A stretch of DNA of 64,000 nt from Ichthyophis bannanicus (taxonomy: Eukaryota > Chordata > Amphibia > Gymnophiona > Ichthyophiidae), in assembly GCA_033557465.1 (NCBI GenBank), contig CM066048.1, forward strand, positions 17,832,305 to 17,896,304, given 5' to 3'. The translations under genes and the position numbers were made by a program. Below, piece after piece: positions 11,825 through 23,143 of this stretch. Below the pieces are notes generated by a model. That model was not told where the DNA came from, made no database searches, and was given only the letters and a program-made list of their open reading frames with translations. The first letter of the stretch is position 1. Each line of letters opens with the position of its first letter.

Positions 11825-13178
11825 TCAAATACAAGCGGGATCTGCAAGACCGGCCTTCAGAGCCCCGAAATGAGCATCCGACCTCGCCTGCACGTCCAAG
11901 TGGTAGTGCTTCAAAAACAAATGCAATGATGACCAAGTAGCCGCTCTGCAAATGTCCACCGGCGGCACAAAACATGACTGGGCCCAAGAGGTCGCCTGTG
12001 TCTGGATGGAATGGGCACAGAGCCCATCCGGCAGCACCTTGTTTCTCAGAAGGTATGCAGAGGCTATCATTTCTTTGAGCCACTGCATAATCAAAGCCTT
12101 GGAGGCAGTCTCCCCGTAGACTGTTTATATTCTTTGGGGAACCTTGTATCTGATTTCTGAAACGGATGAGAAGCACTCGACGCATGTCTAAAACCCGCAA
12201 TTCCTGATTGGCCATGTCCGGAAAACCAGGCAATACCACCATCTGATTCAGATGAAACACTGACACCACCCCAGTCAAAAAAGGAGGGCACCAGACATAA
12301 AACTCATTTAAGGAAAAAGTAAAAGGGCTCTCTACAAGGTAATGCCTGTAGCTCAGACACACACCATGCCAAGCAGAGTGCCACAAGAAACACCACCTTT
12401 TAAGGTGAGGTCCTTCAAAGTAGCCATGCCCAGGGATTTAAAGGGAGCTTTTGTCAACACCAACAGGACCAAATTCAGATCCCAACTGAGGACTGGAGTA
12501 TGCAATGGTAGATGGATATGCTTCCTCACAGCCTGCATAAAGTGAGTCAGATTGCAATGAGATGCCCCTAATAACAGGCCAAGGTCACCACCTGAACTCA
12601 GAGCAAGTTGGATGCCAGTCCTTTGTTGATACCAGCCTCAAAAATGACAGAATCTCTGGGATGGTTGCTCAGAAGGCCAAAAGCGCCCCTATTGGTGCAC
12701 CAGCCCTCAAACAAGCGCTAGGCTCTGATATAAGCAAAGAACATGGAATGCTTATGTGCCCACAAGAGGGTAGCAATCACTGCTGGAGAATATTTCCTGT
12801 TCCTCAGACTCGCCCTTTCAAGAGTCAGGCCGTAAGCGAGAATCGACTCACCTGAGGCATGCACACTGGACCCTGAGACATATGGTAAACTCATGTTGGC
12901 AATCCCCAAGGCTGTGCCACCAACAGCCTCAGCAGGTCTGCATACCATGGATGTTGGTGCCAATTGGGCACCACCAGAATCATGGTCCCGTGATGCACTT
13001 CTATCCGCTGAACCACCTGACCGATTAGTGGCCATGGAAGAAAGACATACAACAGATCCTGTTGTGGCCAGGGTTGTGCCAGAGCATAGAGGCACTCAGA
13101 TATCCACTCACGATGCTGACTGAAGAATTGAGGCACCATTGCGTTGAGGGTGGTCACTATCAAATCCATTATTGGCAT
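11825..13178 (-). pseudogene. DIRS-C tyrosine recombinase, broken
   Basis: Near 11825-12094 the C-terminal recombinase box is readable: DICRAATWSSLHLFLKHYH, with the tyrosine expected to be the catalytic nucleophile. The His-x-x-Arg box is degenerate (CAHSIQTQATSWA; Arg lost). Upstream parts continue in other frames to about 13178. No complete frame remains. Confidence 0.6.
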
Positions 13179-13267
13179 TCCCCAGCACCATGCTATTTGC
13201 TCGAACAGAGAGTCCTCTAATGTCCATTCCCCTGGATTGACTCAATTGCGACTGAGAAAGTTGTCTT

Positions 13268-14492
13268 CTACAATTGCTTTGTCCAAACTCCATCCCACCA
13301 TTGGGAGATGTGACTCCACCCACTGAAGCAGTGGGACAATCTCCTCAACAGTGTGGGACTCCCTGTGCCCCCCGACGATTGACCCTGGCTGAATTGTCTG
13401 AGAAGACATGAACCGCCCTGCCTTCTAGCAACTTGCTGAACTCCTGGAGCACCAGGAAGACAGCCTGCATTTCCAGCCAGTTGATCAACAACATCTGTTG
13501 TACCTGCGACCAGTACCCTTGACTGATTTGCGTCTGACAGTGCGCACCCCAGCCTGAGAGGATGGCGTCCATCGTTAACACCATCCACTCTGGGGGATCT
13601 AGCTGAGTGCCTGCCAGAAGGTTTGCCGGACACAGCCACCATGCCAACTGGCATGCACGGCCAATAAGCATGTCAACTGGTGTGACAACTGGTGCTGCTG
13701 TGGTTACCAGCATGTGAGCAACGCTTGCTGAAATGGTCTCATCTGCGCTTGAGCCCAGGGGACCAGCTCCAGCGTTGCCACAATTGAGCCCAACATCTGG
13801 AGATATAAGTTAGGCCATCAGGAACCGAAATCACAAGAATAGTCGAATCTGATCCTGCAGCTTGTGGACTCTCTTCCGGTAGGAAGAACCTGCCCACCCG
13901 GGTGTCGAAGTGGGCACCCAGGTATAGGAGGTTTTGAGAGGGCATGAGATGGATCTTGGCCGAGTTGACCACCCAGCTGAAACCCTGAAAGGCCTTGAGT
14001 ACCCGGGATGTCATGAACCTGCTCTCCTGAAATGACTTTGCTTGGATAAGCCAGTCGTCCAGATAGAGATGAACCAACATGCCTTCCTACCGGAACATTG
14101 CTACCACGACCACCATGATCTTTGTGAATGTCTGTGGGGCTGTGGCAAGCCCTGAAACTGGAAATGCCCCATTGGAAACACGAAATGCAAGAACCGTTGG
14201 TGTTCCTTCAGAATGGGCATATTCTAACTGCTAAAATGACTGACCACAGGGTCTCCATTTGAAAGTGCGGCACTCTTAACAAGGAATTGACATACTTGAG
14301 ATCCAAGATAGGCTGGAAGGGTCCCATCTTTCTTTGGAACCACAAAATAGATGGGAGTATGGAACCTAAGTTACCTGCAGGGACGGGCACAACTGCCTTA
14401 AGTGGAGGAGCCGCTGAAGGGTGTCCTCGATTGCTGCCCACTTGCCTGCCACCATGCAAGGAGACCAGAGGAAGGCATCCTTGAGCAGCCAT
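13268..14492 (-). pseudogene. DIRS-C reverse transcriptase-RNase H, broken
   Basis: Pieces in several frames: RT finger motif with MGPFQPILDLKYVN (14208-14492), YLDDWLIQ catalytic motif with downstream YLGAHFDTR (13739-14080), and RNase H with LTMDAILSGWGAH and HVFSDNSA (13345-13713). The order matches copies B, E and F. The stretch between motifs A and C is too decayed to read. Confidence 0.7.
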
Positions 14493-14499
14493 GCAAACT

Positions 14500-16058
14500 C
14501 CAGGGCATACCCCTCATGAATTCCTTCCAGCACCCATCAGTTGGAGGTAATGTGGACCCAGGTGGAGTAGCACTGCCGCAAGCAGTCGCCCCAGGAACCA
14601 GGTCCACCTAGGTCCACTGCAACTCATTGGGACTTTTTGGATCTGGCACCAGAGCCAAAACTGTGCCCTGCCCTTCTGCCACCTCAAGAGGACTAGCCAC
14701 ATGCTGGATAGCACGATTGTTGGTAGGGTGCAAAGTATGGTCGCCTGAAAATAGTGAAGTCCCAAGGAGGAACCTTTACCGCCCCCTGTGCCTTCCGCAC
14801 CTTGGGCTTATTCTCTGGAAGCCTGGCCAACTTGTCCAGGTCTTCTCCAAACAAAAGCTTTCCCCGAAAGGGAAGCTTAGCCAGACATGCCTTGGAGGAA
14901 GCATCTGCCAACCAATTGCGTAACCAGAGAAGACTCCTTGCTGCCACCATGGAGGCCATAGTCTTCTCAGCTACCCTAACCAAATCATAGTGTGCATCAG
15001 CCAGATATGCTTCCCCTGACTCCACCTGGGTCACCTCGGTCAAATGTTGCATCCCAGAGGTCACAGCCCTCAGAAGAGCCTGTGCCCAACAAAGGCACGC
15101 TCAGGCTACATAAGCCCCACAGACTGCCACATGCAGTGACAAGGCCGTGACCTCAAAAACCTGCTGCAACAGTTTCTAGTTGCTTGTCTTGTGGATCCTT
15201 GAGTGCCGCACCACCTTCCACCGGAATGGTGACAGCAGAGACCAGGGCATCCACCTTGGGCAGATGAAGGAGCTCCTTTTCTCCTGCCGGAACAGGATAG
15301 ACACGAGCCATAGCATGCCCCCCACAGAGCTCGGCCTCCTGCACTTCCCACTCGTGCCTTAATCATTTTCTTTATAGCTCTATGGATTGGGAAAGCAATC
15401 TCTGACTCTCTGATCCCCTGATGTCGAGGGTCCTACAGCACAGATCCAAAATCTGAGGCTCAAAAGGAATATTGAGGGTCCCAAGGGAATGAGAAATCAC
15501 AAATTCCTCTCTCCGGAAGACCCTCACGATCCTAGAGTCCTCCCCCGGTTGGATGCCATCCTCTTTGGAGTCCACTTGTGATCCTACATAAGCAAGACCT
15601 GACATACCCTCCAAGGGGTCATCTGAGTCCCGATTGGTCCAAGGCCTGGTCCAACTCGAGGGCTGCCAGAACCACCTCTGTTCATGGTTCCAAAGCGGCC
15701 ACAGAGCTCCTGCACAGAGAAAATCCCCCTGGAGCAGGGGTAGGCAATTCCGGTCCTGGAGGGCCACAGACCAGTCAGGTTTTCATGATGTCCCTAATGA
15801 ATATTCATGAGATCTATTTGCATCCACTGCCTTCCATTGTATGGAAATAGGTCCATAAATATTCATTAGGGACATCATGAAAACCTGACTGGTCTGCGGC
15901 CCTCCAGGATCGGAATTGCCCACCCCTGCCCTGGAGGATGCTGTAGCTGCCAGTTTCGCACTACATTCCCTCTTCATGAGGTAGGCATGGTGCATCAAAA
16001 GTACAAAATCGGCCAAAAACAGAATATCTCCCGACTCCAAAGATATCGACTGAGTCAA
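14500..16058 (-). pseudogene. DIRS-C Gag-like remnant
   Basis: Occupies the Gag position to the right of the RT. Readable fragments resemble other DIRS Gag only in layout (DAHYDLVRVAEKTMASMVAAR at about 14950 recalls the conserved alanine-rich helix region of the others). It is interrupted by the MITE at 15735-15928. The piece to its right (15937-16058) opens with MTQSISLESGDILFLADF. Weak call, resting on position. Confidence 0.45.
15735..15928. mobile_element. hAT-like palindromic MITE with 8-bp target duplication
   Basis: Same family as 3745-3939: tips CAGGGGTAGGCAATTCCGG and complementary CCGATTTT-free GGAATTGCCCACCCCTG. It is flanked by a perfect 8-bp duplication CCCTGGAG (15727-15734 and 15929-15936). 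This fixes the ends and places it in the hAT superfamily. It inserted into DIRS copy C. Confidence 0.9.
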
Positions 16059-16060
16059 AA

Positions 16061-16745
16061 GTGTAGTTACTCACCTGTAACCGGTGTTCTCCAGGGACAT
16101 CAGGAATCAGTCCTCACTTATGGGTGACATCAGCACAGACAGAGCCCATGCGGAGCAATTCCCGAGCTTTCAAAGAAAGCCTTTGGGATTGCTGCCACTC
16201 ATGTGTGGTCCTCTTCTCGCCCAAGGGTGCCATCTTGCTCAGTCAGGTCCCTTAGCTCAAGCCCTACCAAGCATATTTATTTATTTATTTTATTTATTTA
16301 GACAGTTTTGTATACCACCTTATCCTTCAATCAAAGTGGTCACAACACAATTTGGGGATACATTTAACACGAGGGGATATGAGACACATACGCTAATACT
16401 TACAGGGAACATGGGCTATGGAGGGTTAAGTGGCTTGCCCAAGACCACAAGGAGCACCTGTGGGACTAGAAACCCCAGTCCTTCCGGCCCAAGGTTGCTG
16501 TCCTCTAGTGGGATTTGAACCCCCAACCTTCCGGCCTGAGGTACCTTGCCCCAACCACTAGGCCACTCCACTCACTCCAAGGGAGATGGCAAGGGAAAGA
16601 TAAAAGAAATCCAGCAACTCTTCAGGGGAGGTGGGAGGGTAGTGAGGACTGATTCCTGCTGTCCCTGGAGAACACCTGTTACAGGTGAATAACTATGCTT
16701 TTTCCAGGAACAAGCAGAACGTCAGTCTTCACATAGGACTCCCCA
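16061..16745 (-). repeat. DIRS-B 3' terminal repeat and internal complementary region
   Basis: The tip GTAGTTACTCACCTGTAA at 16063 returns in inverted form at about 16670-16700 (CACCTGTTACAGGTGAATAA). This is joined directly to TTTTTCCAGGAACAAGCAG, a copy of the opposite (5') tip. Such a head-to-head join of both ends inside the element is the DIRS internal complementary region, which the established DIRS1 model uses to restore the termini during circular replication. Confidence 0.8.
16267..16575 (-). mobile_element. tRNA-derived SINE with L2-like tail (minus orientation)
   Basis: Read on the - strand it begins with a tRNA-like head carrying box A (TGGCCTAGTGGTTGG) and box B (GGGTTCAAATCCC), has a middle shared with the + copy at 22845-23143, and ends in an L2-like segment and an (AATA)n tail at 16270-16300. 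The B box lies at about 16505-16515. It interrupts the 3' end of DIRS copy B. Confidence 0.85.
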
Positions 16746-16867
16746 GCTACAGGCTACCGCATCTGTAACCAAACGCCTCCGCAAGGTCGTGAGCAGAACT
16801 CAGTGCCCGAAGGGGGTCCCCAGGGCGAAACCCACAGTAGCGAGAAGGGTTGGAGGGCAGGAGTTGC

Positions 16868-18124
16868 TTATACCCCGAACAGATTACGGAGTACAGCCTG
16901 GCCAAAGGTGCTGTCCCGATGGGACTCCCTCTCCAGGCAGTAGTGCGAGGCAAAAGTGTTTGCAGAAGCCCAGGTCACAGCCCGGCAGATGTCCATCAGA
17001 GGCACTGAACACAGGGAAGCCATCGATGCCGCCTTGGCTCAGACGCCTGCGCGGTGACCTGCCGATCCAGCGGGGCACCCGCCTTCGTGTGAGTGAAGGC
17101 AATGCAGTCCGCCACCCAGATGGAGAGGGTGCATTTTGGGATTGGGATCATAGGGCACAAAAAGTCAGCCAGACTTGCGATGAGGCTGGGTGCATTGCAG
17201 ATAGAAGGCAAGAGCCCTCTTGCAGTCAAATGTATGCAAAACCGCCGATGCCTGGTCAGCACGGGGTCTCGGAAAGAAGGTCGGCAAGACTATCTCCTGA
17301 TTGAGATGAAAATTCGAGACAGTCTTCGGCAGGAACTTTGGGTGGGTACGGAGGACCACTCTGTTCCTATAAACCTGGTATAAGGGGCCTCAGCCATGAG
17401 AGCCTGGAGCTCGCTGACTCATAAGGCCGAGGTCAAAGCCATCAGGAAAGACCACCTTCCAGGACAGGTGCTGAAGCGAGCATGTCGCCATCGGCTCAAA
17501 AGGCGAACGCGTAAGCTGCATGAGCACTACGTTCAGGTCCCACTCCGGAGGAGGCCGGATGGGCGGCTTGGATAGCAAGAGGCTCCGCATAAAGTGGGAG
17601 ACCAAGGGCTGCTCTGAGAGGGGTTTGCCTTCCACGGGAAGGTAATTTTCCGAGACGGCGCTCAGGTGCACACTGACAGAGTTAGACTTCAGCCCCTCCT
17701 TTGAGAGGTGGAGAAGGTAATGAAGGACCCACCAAGTGGGACACGAGAAAGGGTCAATCTGGAGCTCTGAGCACCAGATCGAGAAGTGCCGCCATTTGAA
17801 GGTGTAGGCGCACCTCATCAAGTCTTTCCTCAACGCAAGGAAGACCTCGACCTCCTCCAGGAGGTCTAGCAGAGCTAGGGAGACCCGTTCAGCCGGCGGG
17901 CTGTGAGGGACAACGAGGCCAGGTTCGGGTGCAACACCCGTCCCTCCTCCAATGTTAGTAGGCCTGGGGCACAGCCCAGGGGAATCGGAGGCTAGGACGT
18001 GAATTGAAACAGGAGTAGGAACCACAGTTGCTGAGGCCACGAGGGAGCGATGAGTATCATTGATGCTCGTTCCTGCTGAGCTTTGTGTAGGGTCCTCATG
18101 ATGAGGGAGTGGGAGGGAATGCAT
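16868..18124 (-). pseudogene. DIRS-B tyrosine recombinase, frameshifted
   Basis: The longest open part (17390-18124, 244 residues) holds the N-terminal SAM-like part (FKWRHFSIWCSELQ, MRSLLLSKPPIRPPPEW). The catalytic C-terminal part continues in other frames: a His-x-x-Arg region near 17040 and an end HYCLERESHRDS..LFGV at the stop at 16868. The family mechanism is cutting and joining of DNA through a tyrosine, used to insert the circular DNA copy. Several frameshifts make this copy inactive. Its 5' end overlaps the RNase H region. Confidence 0.75.
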
Positions 18125-19690
18125 AGAGCAGACCAGAGGTCCAGTTCAAAAGGAATGCATCTGGGCTCTCCCTGCTCGGATGTGGGACTGGGCCGCAGAA
18201 GCGGGGGAGCTGTGCGTTTGACAGACTGGCAAATAGGTCCATGGTTGGAGTTCCCCACCGATGAAACAGCCAGCCAGCCAACCAACCAGCCACTCCCAGG
18301 TCCAATCGTGAGGGCGGAGGATTCTGCTGAGTTTGTCCATGAGGAAGTTCTCCTGGCCCGGGAGGTAGACCATCCTGAGGATCATCCTCCAACAGGAGGT
18401 GAAGGAGCAGAGGAGGACTACCTCCCAGCAGAGGGTGTGAGCCTGTGCCCCCTTCCTTGTTGATGTAGAACATCGCCACTCGGCTGTCGGTCTGCACAAG
18501 CACCGACTTCCCCTCGAGGTGATCTTCAAAGGCCCTCAGGTCCATCGAACCACCCGGAGCTCGAGCAAGTTTATTTGCTGTTGAGATTCCTTGGGCGCCT
18601 ATTGACTCTGTGTGCACAATGCGCTGCATTGGGCTCCCCAGCCCAGCAGGGAGGCATCCGTTGTCAGCACTAGCTGGTGCTGTGGGGCCTGAAAGGACAC
18701 TCACCGGAGGAGGTTGTGGGGGTTCTGCCACCAGTCCAGGGACAGGCGAAGACCATGGGAGACCTGAATGGGGTCCCTGAGGTGGCCTACGGCCGGGATC
18801 CACTGAGCGCTGAGGCACCATTGGGTCGTCGGCATGTGCAGGCAGGCAGGCGGGCGTGCGGGACCACATGGACGGTGGAGGCCATGTGACCAAGGAGGCG
18901 CAGCATAGTCCGGGCTGTGACCTGAGGGGTGCCCTGGACCTGGGCTGCCAGGACTCTGAGGCGGTCAGCATGGTCTGCTGGCAGAAAAGCAGTCGCCCGC
19001 TGAGTGTCGAGGCATGCGCCAATGAATTCTAAGGCCTGCACCGGCTCGAGATGGAATAGTTGACCAGGAAGCCCAGGCGCTCGAGCAGGAGAATCGTGCG
19101 CGATGTCGCCAGTCGGGTTTCCTCAACCGAGGGTCCCGTGACAAGCCAGTCGAGATAAGGGAAGAGCGATATGTCCTGTCACCTGAGGGAGGTGGCGACC
19201 GCGGAGAGGCACTTTGTGAAGACCCGCGGGGCGGACGTGAGCCCGAAGGGGAGCACCCTGTATTGGAAGTGCTCCCCTTTTACCCTGAAGCGCGGGTATT
19301 GCCTGTGCTGGGGGTGGATCAAAATGTGCGCGTAAGCGTCTTTCAGATCCAAGGAGCATAGCCAGTTGCCCTTCTGGAGGAAGGGCAGTAGAACTCCGAG
19401 AGATAACATCTTGAACGTCTACTGCACTAAGACACCCCCCCCCCCCCATCTTTTTCAGGACGAGGAAGTACCAGGAATAGAAGCCCTGACCTCAGAGGTG
19501 CGCCAGCACTCTCTCGACCGCCTGTTGGGCGAGGAGGTTGATTAGCTCCCACTGAAGGAAGACCTGATGCATGGGGAGTTGAGGAGGCTCTGCCAGGGAG
19601 AAGGGAGGGGGGAGCCTGTCCAGGTGGAGACAGTAGTCGTACCAAATCACCTAGAGGACCCAGGTGTCCAAGGTGATGGAAGCCCACTGA
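18096..19690 (-). pseudogene. DIRS-B reverse transcriptase-RNase H, frameshifted
   Basis: RT motifs: LDLKDAYAHILIHP (motif A) and LPFGLTSAPRVFTKC (motif B) in 19179-19409. Catalytic YLD-W is degraded near 19150. RNase H and connection domain follow (18096-19022) with HMASTVHVV, VQTDSRVAMFYINKEG and the C-terminal MDLFASLSN / YAFPP segment. That last segment has been compared with Dam-like methyltransferase domains in DIRS elements; whether it is one here is inference. Confidence 0.78.
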
Positions 19691-19767
19691 GGGGCAAAAG
19701 AGGACAGGTGTTCCCCACCGGCTGCTATGTTGCTGGGGTGGGGGGGGGGGAGGCTATACAGCTGTCG

Positions 19768-21537
19768 TCAAAACCCTTGCGTGGGTTGGGGTGGTGCCAG
19801 GGTTTGGGCCTTGGGCCCTTTTGGCTTGCGGTGACCTTGGGACTCTGATTTCCTTTGTGCCGTGGTGGTCGGCGTGGGTGGGTAGCCCCAATAGGGTAGG
19901 CCCTTCCATGGAAAGAAAGGCTTTTTGGTTTGCTGTTTCTTTCGAGGGAGGGTGGAGGTCTTGCACGAGAGCTGGGTTCGGGTGACTAACTCCATCTCTG
20001 TCTCCGTGGCTTTGTCCTTCATCGGTTTACCAAAGAGTTGCTCGCAGAGGCAGGGTACGTCCAGGAGCTTTTCCTGTATCCACTGCTCCAAATCTGAGGA
20101 TTGGAGCCATGCCTGGCGATGGGCCCCGACGCCAGCAGCAGCCACTCGAGCTGAGGACTCGAAGCCATCATAGGTGGCACGAGAGAGATATTTTGAGCAC
20201 TCTGTGATGGACTTTAACAGGGTCTGGAACCTACCGAGGGATTTGCCCTCGAGGCCCATGGAGAAATCTCCGAGTTCCTTGGCCAGGCCTCGTAATAACA
20301 TTCCCAAATAGAGCTGGTATGCCTGAATACGGCAGGAGAGCATGGACCCCTGGTAGGCTTTGTGGTCCAGGGCTTCGAGGGCTCAACTTCCTACCTGGAG
20401 GAATCGAAGAATGTGACTTCGGACTCTTTTGGTTCCTCATGGATGTGTGGGGAAGCTGGGTTTTCCTAAACCTGGGGCCGTGCTGGACCTTGTACATGGC
20501 ACTGAGGTGCTTACTCATGATGGGAACAGAGGCAGGTGTCTCTCACATGCAGAGCAGCAGCCTGGACAGGATGGGAGGAACCGGGACAGTAAGAGATTCC
20601 CGAGGCAGGGACTCATACTGAAGAATGTCGAGCTCTTCAGCTCGAGGGTCCTCCTCAGCCTGGGTAGCCAGGTTGAGAGCCCGTGCCATATCTTGCACAA
20701 ACACGAGGAAGGAGGCGTCCTCGGGTAGCGAGCGCCGCTGAAAAGCGGGTGGGGATGGGTCTGACAGAAGATCCCGAAGGGCATGGGTTTCTGGGGAGGT
20801 ATCCCCCTCAGACTCCCAGCCTGAAAAGTCTGAGGAGGAATCAGATTTGGGCTGGTCACTCCATCCTGCAGCCAAGTCTTGCTTGGAGCCAGAAGCCCTG
20901 GAGGATCTCATCCCCGAGGAATGGGAAGGCGAGTGAGACTGATGCCGAGGACCCACAAGAGGCCCACGGCTCTCAGTGTCCCACACGAGGGAACCTCGGT
21001 CTCGGTGCGAGCCAGCGAAGCTGGATGGGAGTGCCTGCTGGGAAGCGATGAATGCAGAAATGCTGCATTCTAGCGCCAACATGTGGGACTCCCACATCGC
21101 TGTGGGGCCCTGTGATGCCGACAGCGGGGTCATCGGGTCAGGCGTTGAGAAGGAGAGGGGTCCTCACCAGGATGACCCTCAGGAGACCGGGTGCCATTAC
21201 CGGAGGCCTCCGTATCTGTACGAGGTACCTTGCGGGGCCGCTCCTTGTCCGACTCTCGGGAACGCTGCTCCACTTCAGGGGACCCCTGGTTGGAGTGCTG
21301 CCATGAGCGAGGGGCCGAGGTGGGAGACCCCAACGGAGGATTGCGCCACCGGGGATTCCTGAAAATGTCTTCGGACTTCTGCATATGACTGAGCAGGGCT
21401 TTGGAGGACATTTTCTTACAGAGCAAACAGAGCCCTGAATCATGGTCGGCCCCGAGACACCACAGACAGCAGTCATGGGTGTCTGTAAGCGACATGTTCT
21501 TGGAGCATCTATCGTATTTTTTGAATCCAGTGGCCAT
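19768..21537 (-). pseudogene. DIRS-B Gag-like protein, frameshifted
   Basis: Starts at 21537 with MATGFKKYDRCSKN; the first Cys of the usual CxxC is Tyr. Further blocks are LPEDASFLVFVQDMARAL (20543-21133) and an alanine/leucine-rich helical domain with LSRATYDGFESSARVAAAG ending in basic KKQQTKKPFFPWKGLPYWGY (19768-20343). Block order and spacing match copies A, E and F. At least two frameshifts separate the blocks. Confidence 0.75.
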
Positions 21538-21787
21538 AGTGGCAAAAATGGCCCCCGTGAGGTTGAAGACTCATGCGGCCAGCGCTTGGGAGAAAAAAGG
21601 GCGCGAAGCCCTTGAACCGCAAAAATGCTAGGAAAAACGTCCCCTACTTGCTCAAAAAAGGATAGAGCAGGGGAAGGATGGGTAGAGGACCGGTGCAACC
21701 AGAAAAGTAATAGGCCTAGGGCCGAAAAACAAAACACTTTATCCGAGGGACGAGGACATATGTCCGAAGGGCTCCGTGGAAAAAGGG

Positions 21788-21948
21788 AGACTGAGCAAGA
21801 TGGCACCCTTGGGTGGGAAGAGGACCGCACATGCGTGGCAGCAATCCCAAAAGCTTTTATTGAAAGCTGGGGAATTGCTCCATGCGGGCTCCGTCGGTGC
21901 CAATGTCACCCATAAGTGAGGACTGACTTCCTGCTTGTTCCTGGAGAA
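21788..21948 (-). repeat. DIRS-B 5' inverted terminal repeat
   Basis: About 160 bp, inverted relative to the sequence starting at 16061, and the same as 2933-3092 of copy A. The tip reads CCTGCTTGTTCCTGGAGAA. Confidence 0.82.
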
Positions 21949-22278
21949 TCTTAATCTACCAAGGCCACTGCAAGCCTTTCTGATGCCTCCTCCAAAACTG
22001 GCAGGCCTGTGAAAGCAAAACCACAGAACTGTTGCTGCCATCTTACTGCCTGTGTCTGCAGAAACCTGCCAGGACTTGTCTGCTGCTCTGTCCCTGCTCA
22101 TTTGGGAACCCCGCAGGCAGTTTCCTGCCTCTCGGTTGGCCTTCTAACAAGGATGGCAGAGGCCCACTGCCAATAGATGGCATGCACTTTATTTATAATC
22201 TATAAATCCACATAGTCTATAAATCCTGATCCAAATTTTTTTTGTTTTTGGTTGATCCAAAATCTGTTCTGGGGTACC

Positions 22279-22432
22279 CCAACCTAGTCAAATATTCAGG
22301 ATATCCACAATGACTATTCATGAGATATATCTGCATGCACGTCCTTCCACTGTATGCAAATTCATCTCATGTATATTCATTGTGGATGTGTTGATTTATA
22401 AATGGCGGGCAGGCCCTCAGGACAGGTTTAAG
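22279..22432. repeat. Old palindromic MITE, hAT-like
   Basis: Arms TCCACAATGACTATTCATG and CATGTATATTCATTGTGGA pair, with TCTGCATGCA / TGTATGCAAAT inside. The wording resembles the 3745 and 15735 MITEs without being the same family. Ends uncertain. Confidence 0.5.
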
Positions 22433-22844
22433 AACCACAATTCTACCAGAAATCCAGAACTGACCCTTACCATCTATCCTTAAGTAGCAGAGGATGAGAA
22501 AGCAGTGTGGGGGTTCTTGTATTAAACTAATTAGATTCTAAATCTCCTTAAGTACAAGGCAAACTCCCTCCCCACCCAGGCATATTCTGATGCACCACAG
22601 AATCCTGAAAGAAAAACTCCTCCCTCGGTTCCCTTCTTCTACCCTATCCCTGAGTCCCACTCTCTTACCCAGTCACCAAGGGGAGGGAGGATCTTCAAAG
22701 CCCTTAGGCAGTTTGCAGACTAGCCCTGAACGAGATATTCAGCGGTACTAACCCTGTTAATGCTGCTGAATATCCCTGATTCCACCAGTAAACGCCCTGA
22801 CAATGGCTGGCTTGCATCAGGGTGTTTCAGGGATAACTGGAGTG

Positions 22845-23143
22845 GAGGAGTGGCCTAGTAGTTGGGGCAAGTTGGTACTTCAGGCTGGAAGGTCGGGGGT
22901 TCAAATCCCACTAGAGGACAGCAACCTTGGGCCGGAAGGACTGGGGTTTCTAGTCCCACAGGTGCTCCTTGTGGTCTTGGGCAACCCACTTAACCCTTCA
23001 TAGCCCATGTTCCCTGTAAAATAGTTATCTCCAAGTTATAATGCCCTGTTCAATGTAATTTCAGTTTGTTCAATGTAAACCGCACTGATGCAAAATAGCA
23101 CGGTATATAAGAGAATGTAAATAAATAAATAATAATAAATAAA
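22845..23143 (+). mobile_element. tRNA-derived SINE with L2-like tail (plus orientation)
   Basis: The head (22845-22915) shows box A TGGCCTAGTAGTTGG and box B GGGTTCAAATCCC, the Pol III promoter of tRNA-derived SINEs. The tail TGTAAACCGCACTGATG, GGTATATAAGAG and (AATA)n is the same as the 3' end of the L2 fragment at 31134-31302. This suggests that the L2 reverse transcriptase mobilises it. Second copy, inverted, at 16267-16575. Confidence 0.88.

Larger units (their letters stand above)
11249..16060 (-). mobile_element. DIRS retrotransposon copy C, divergent family, decayed
   Basis: The order on the - strand is Gag (right), RT-RNase H, then recombinase (left), with a terminal repeat at 11249 and an internal copy of it at about 11745. 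The proteins align with the other DIRS copies only at the motif level, and the terminal sequence (TTAGTCCCTCCAGTCCAGAC) is different, so it is a separate family. It is cut at its right end where copy B begins (16061) and split by a MITE at 15735-15928. Net length without the MITE is about 4.6 kb. Confidence 0.75.
16061..21948 (-). mobile_element. DIRS retrotransposon copy B, nearly full length
   Basis: Both ends are present: inverted repeat tips at 16061 and 21948, with an internal complementary region at about 16638-16745. On the - strand, Gag, RT-RNase H and tyrosine recombinase follow in order. A tRNA-SINE (16267-16575) sits in the 3' end. Without it the length is about 5.6 kb, matching E and F after removal of their inserts. 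No target duplication is expected for this class and none was found. Confidence 0.88.

Noticed and set aside
22845..22915. tRNA gene candidate with A and B boxes
   Set aside because: It is the head of a dispersed SINE with an L2 tail, also present at 16267-16575; the cloverleaf is not convincing.
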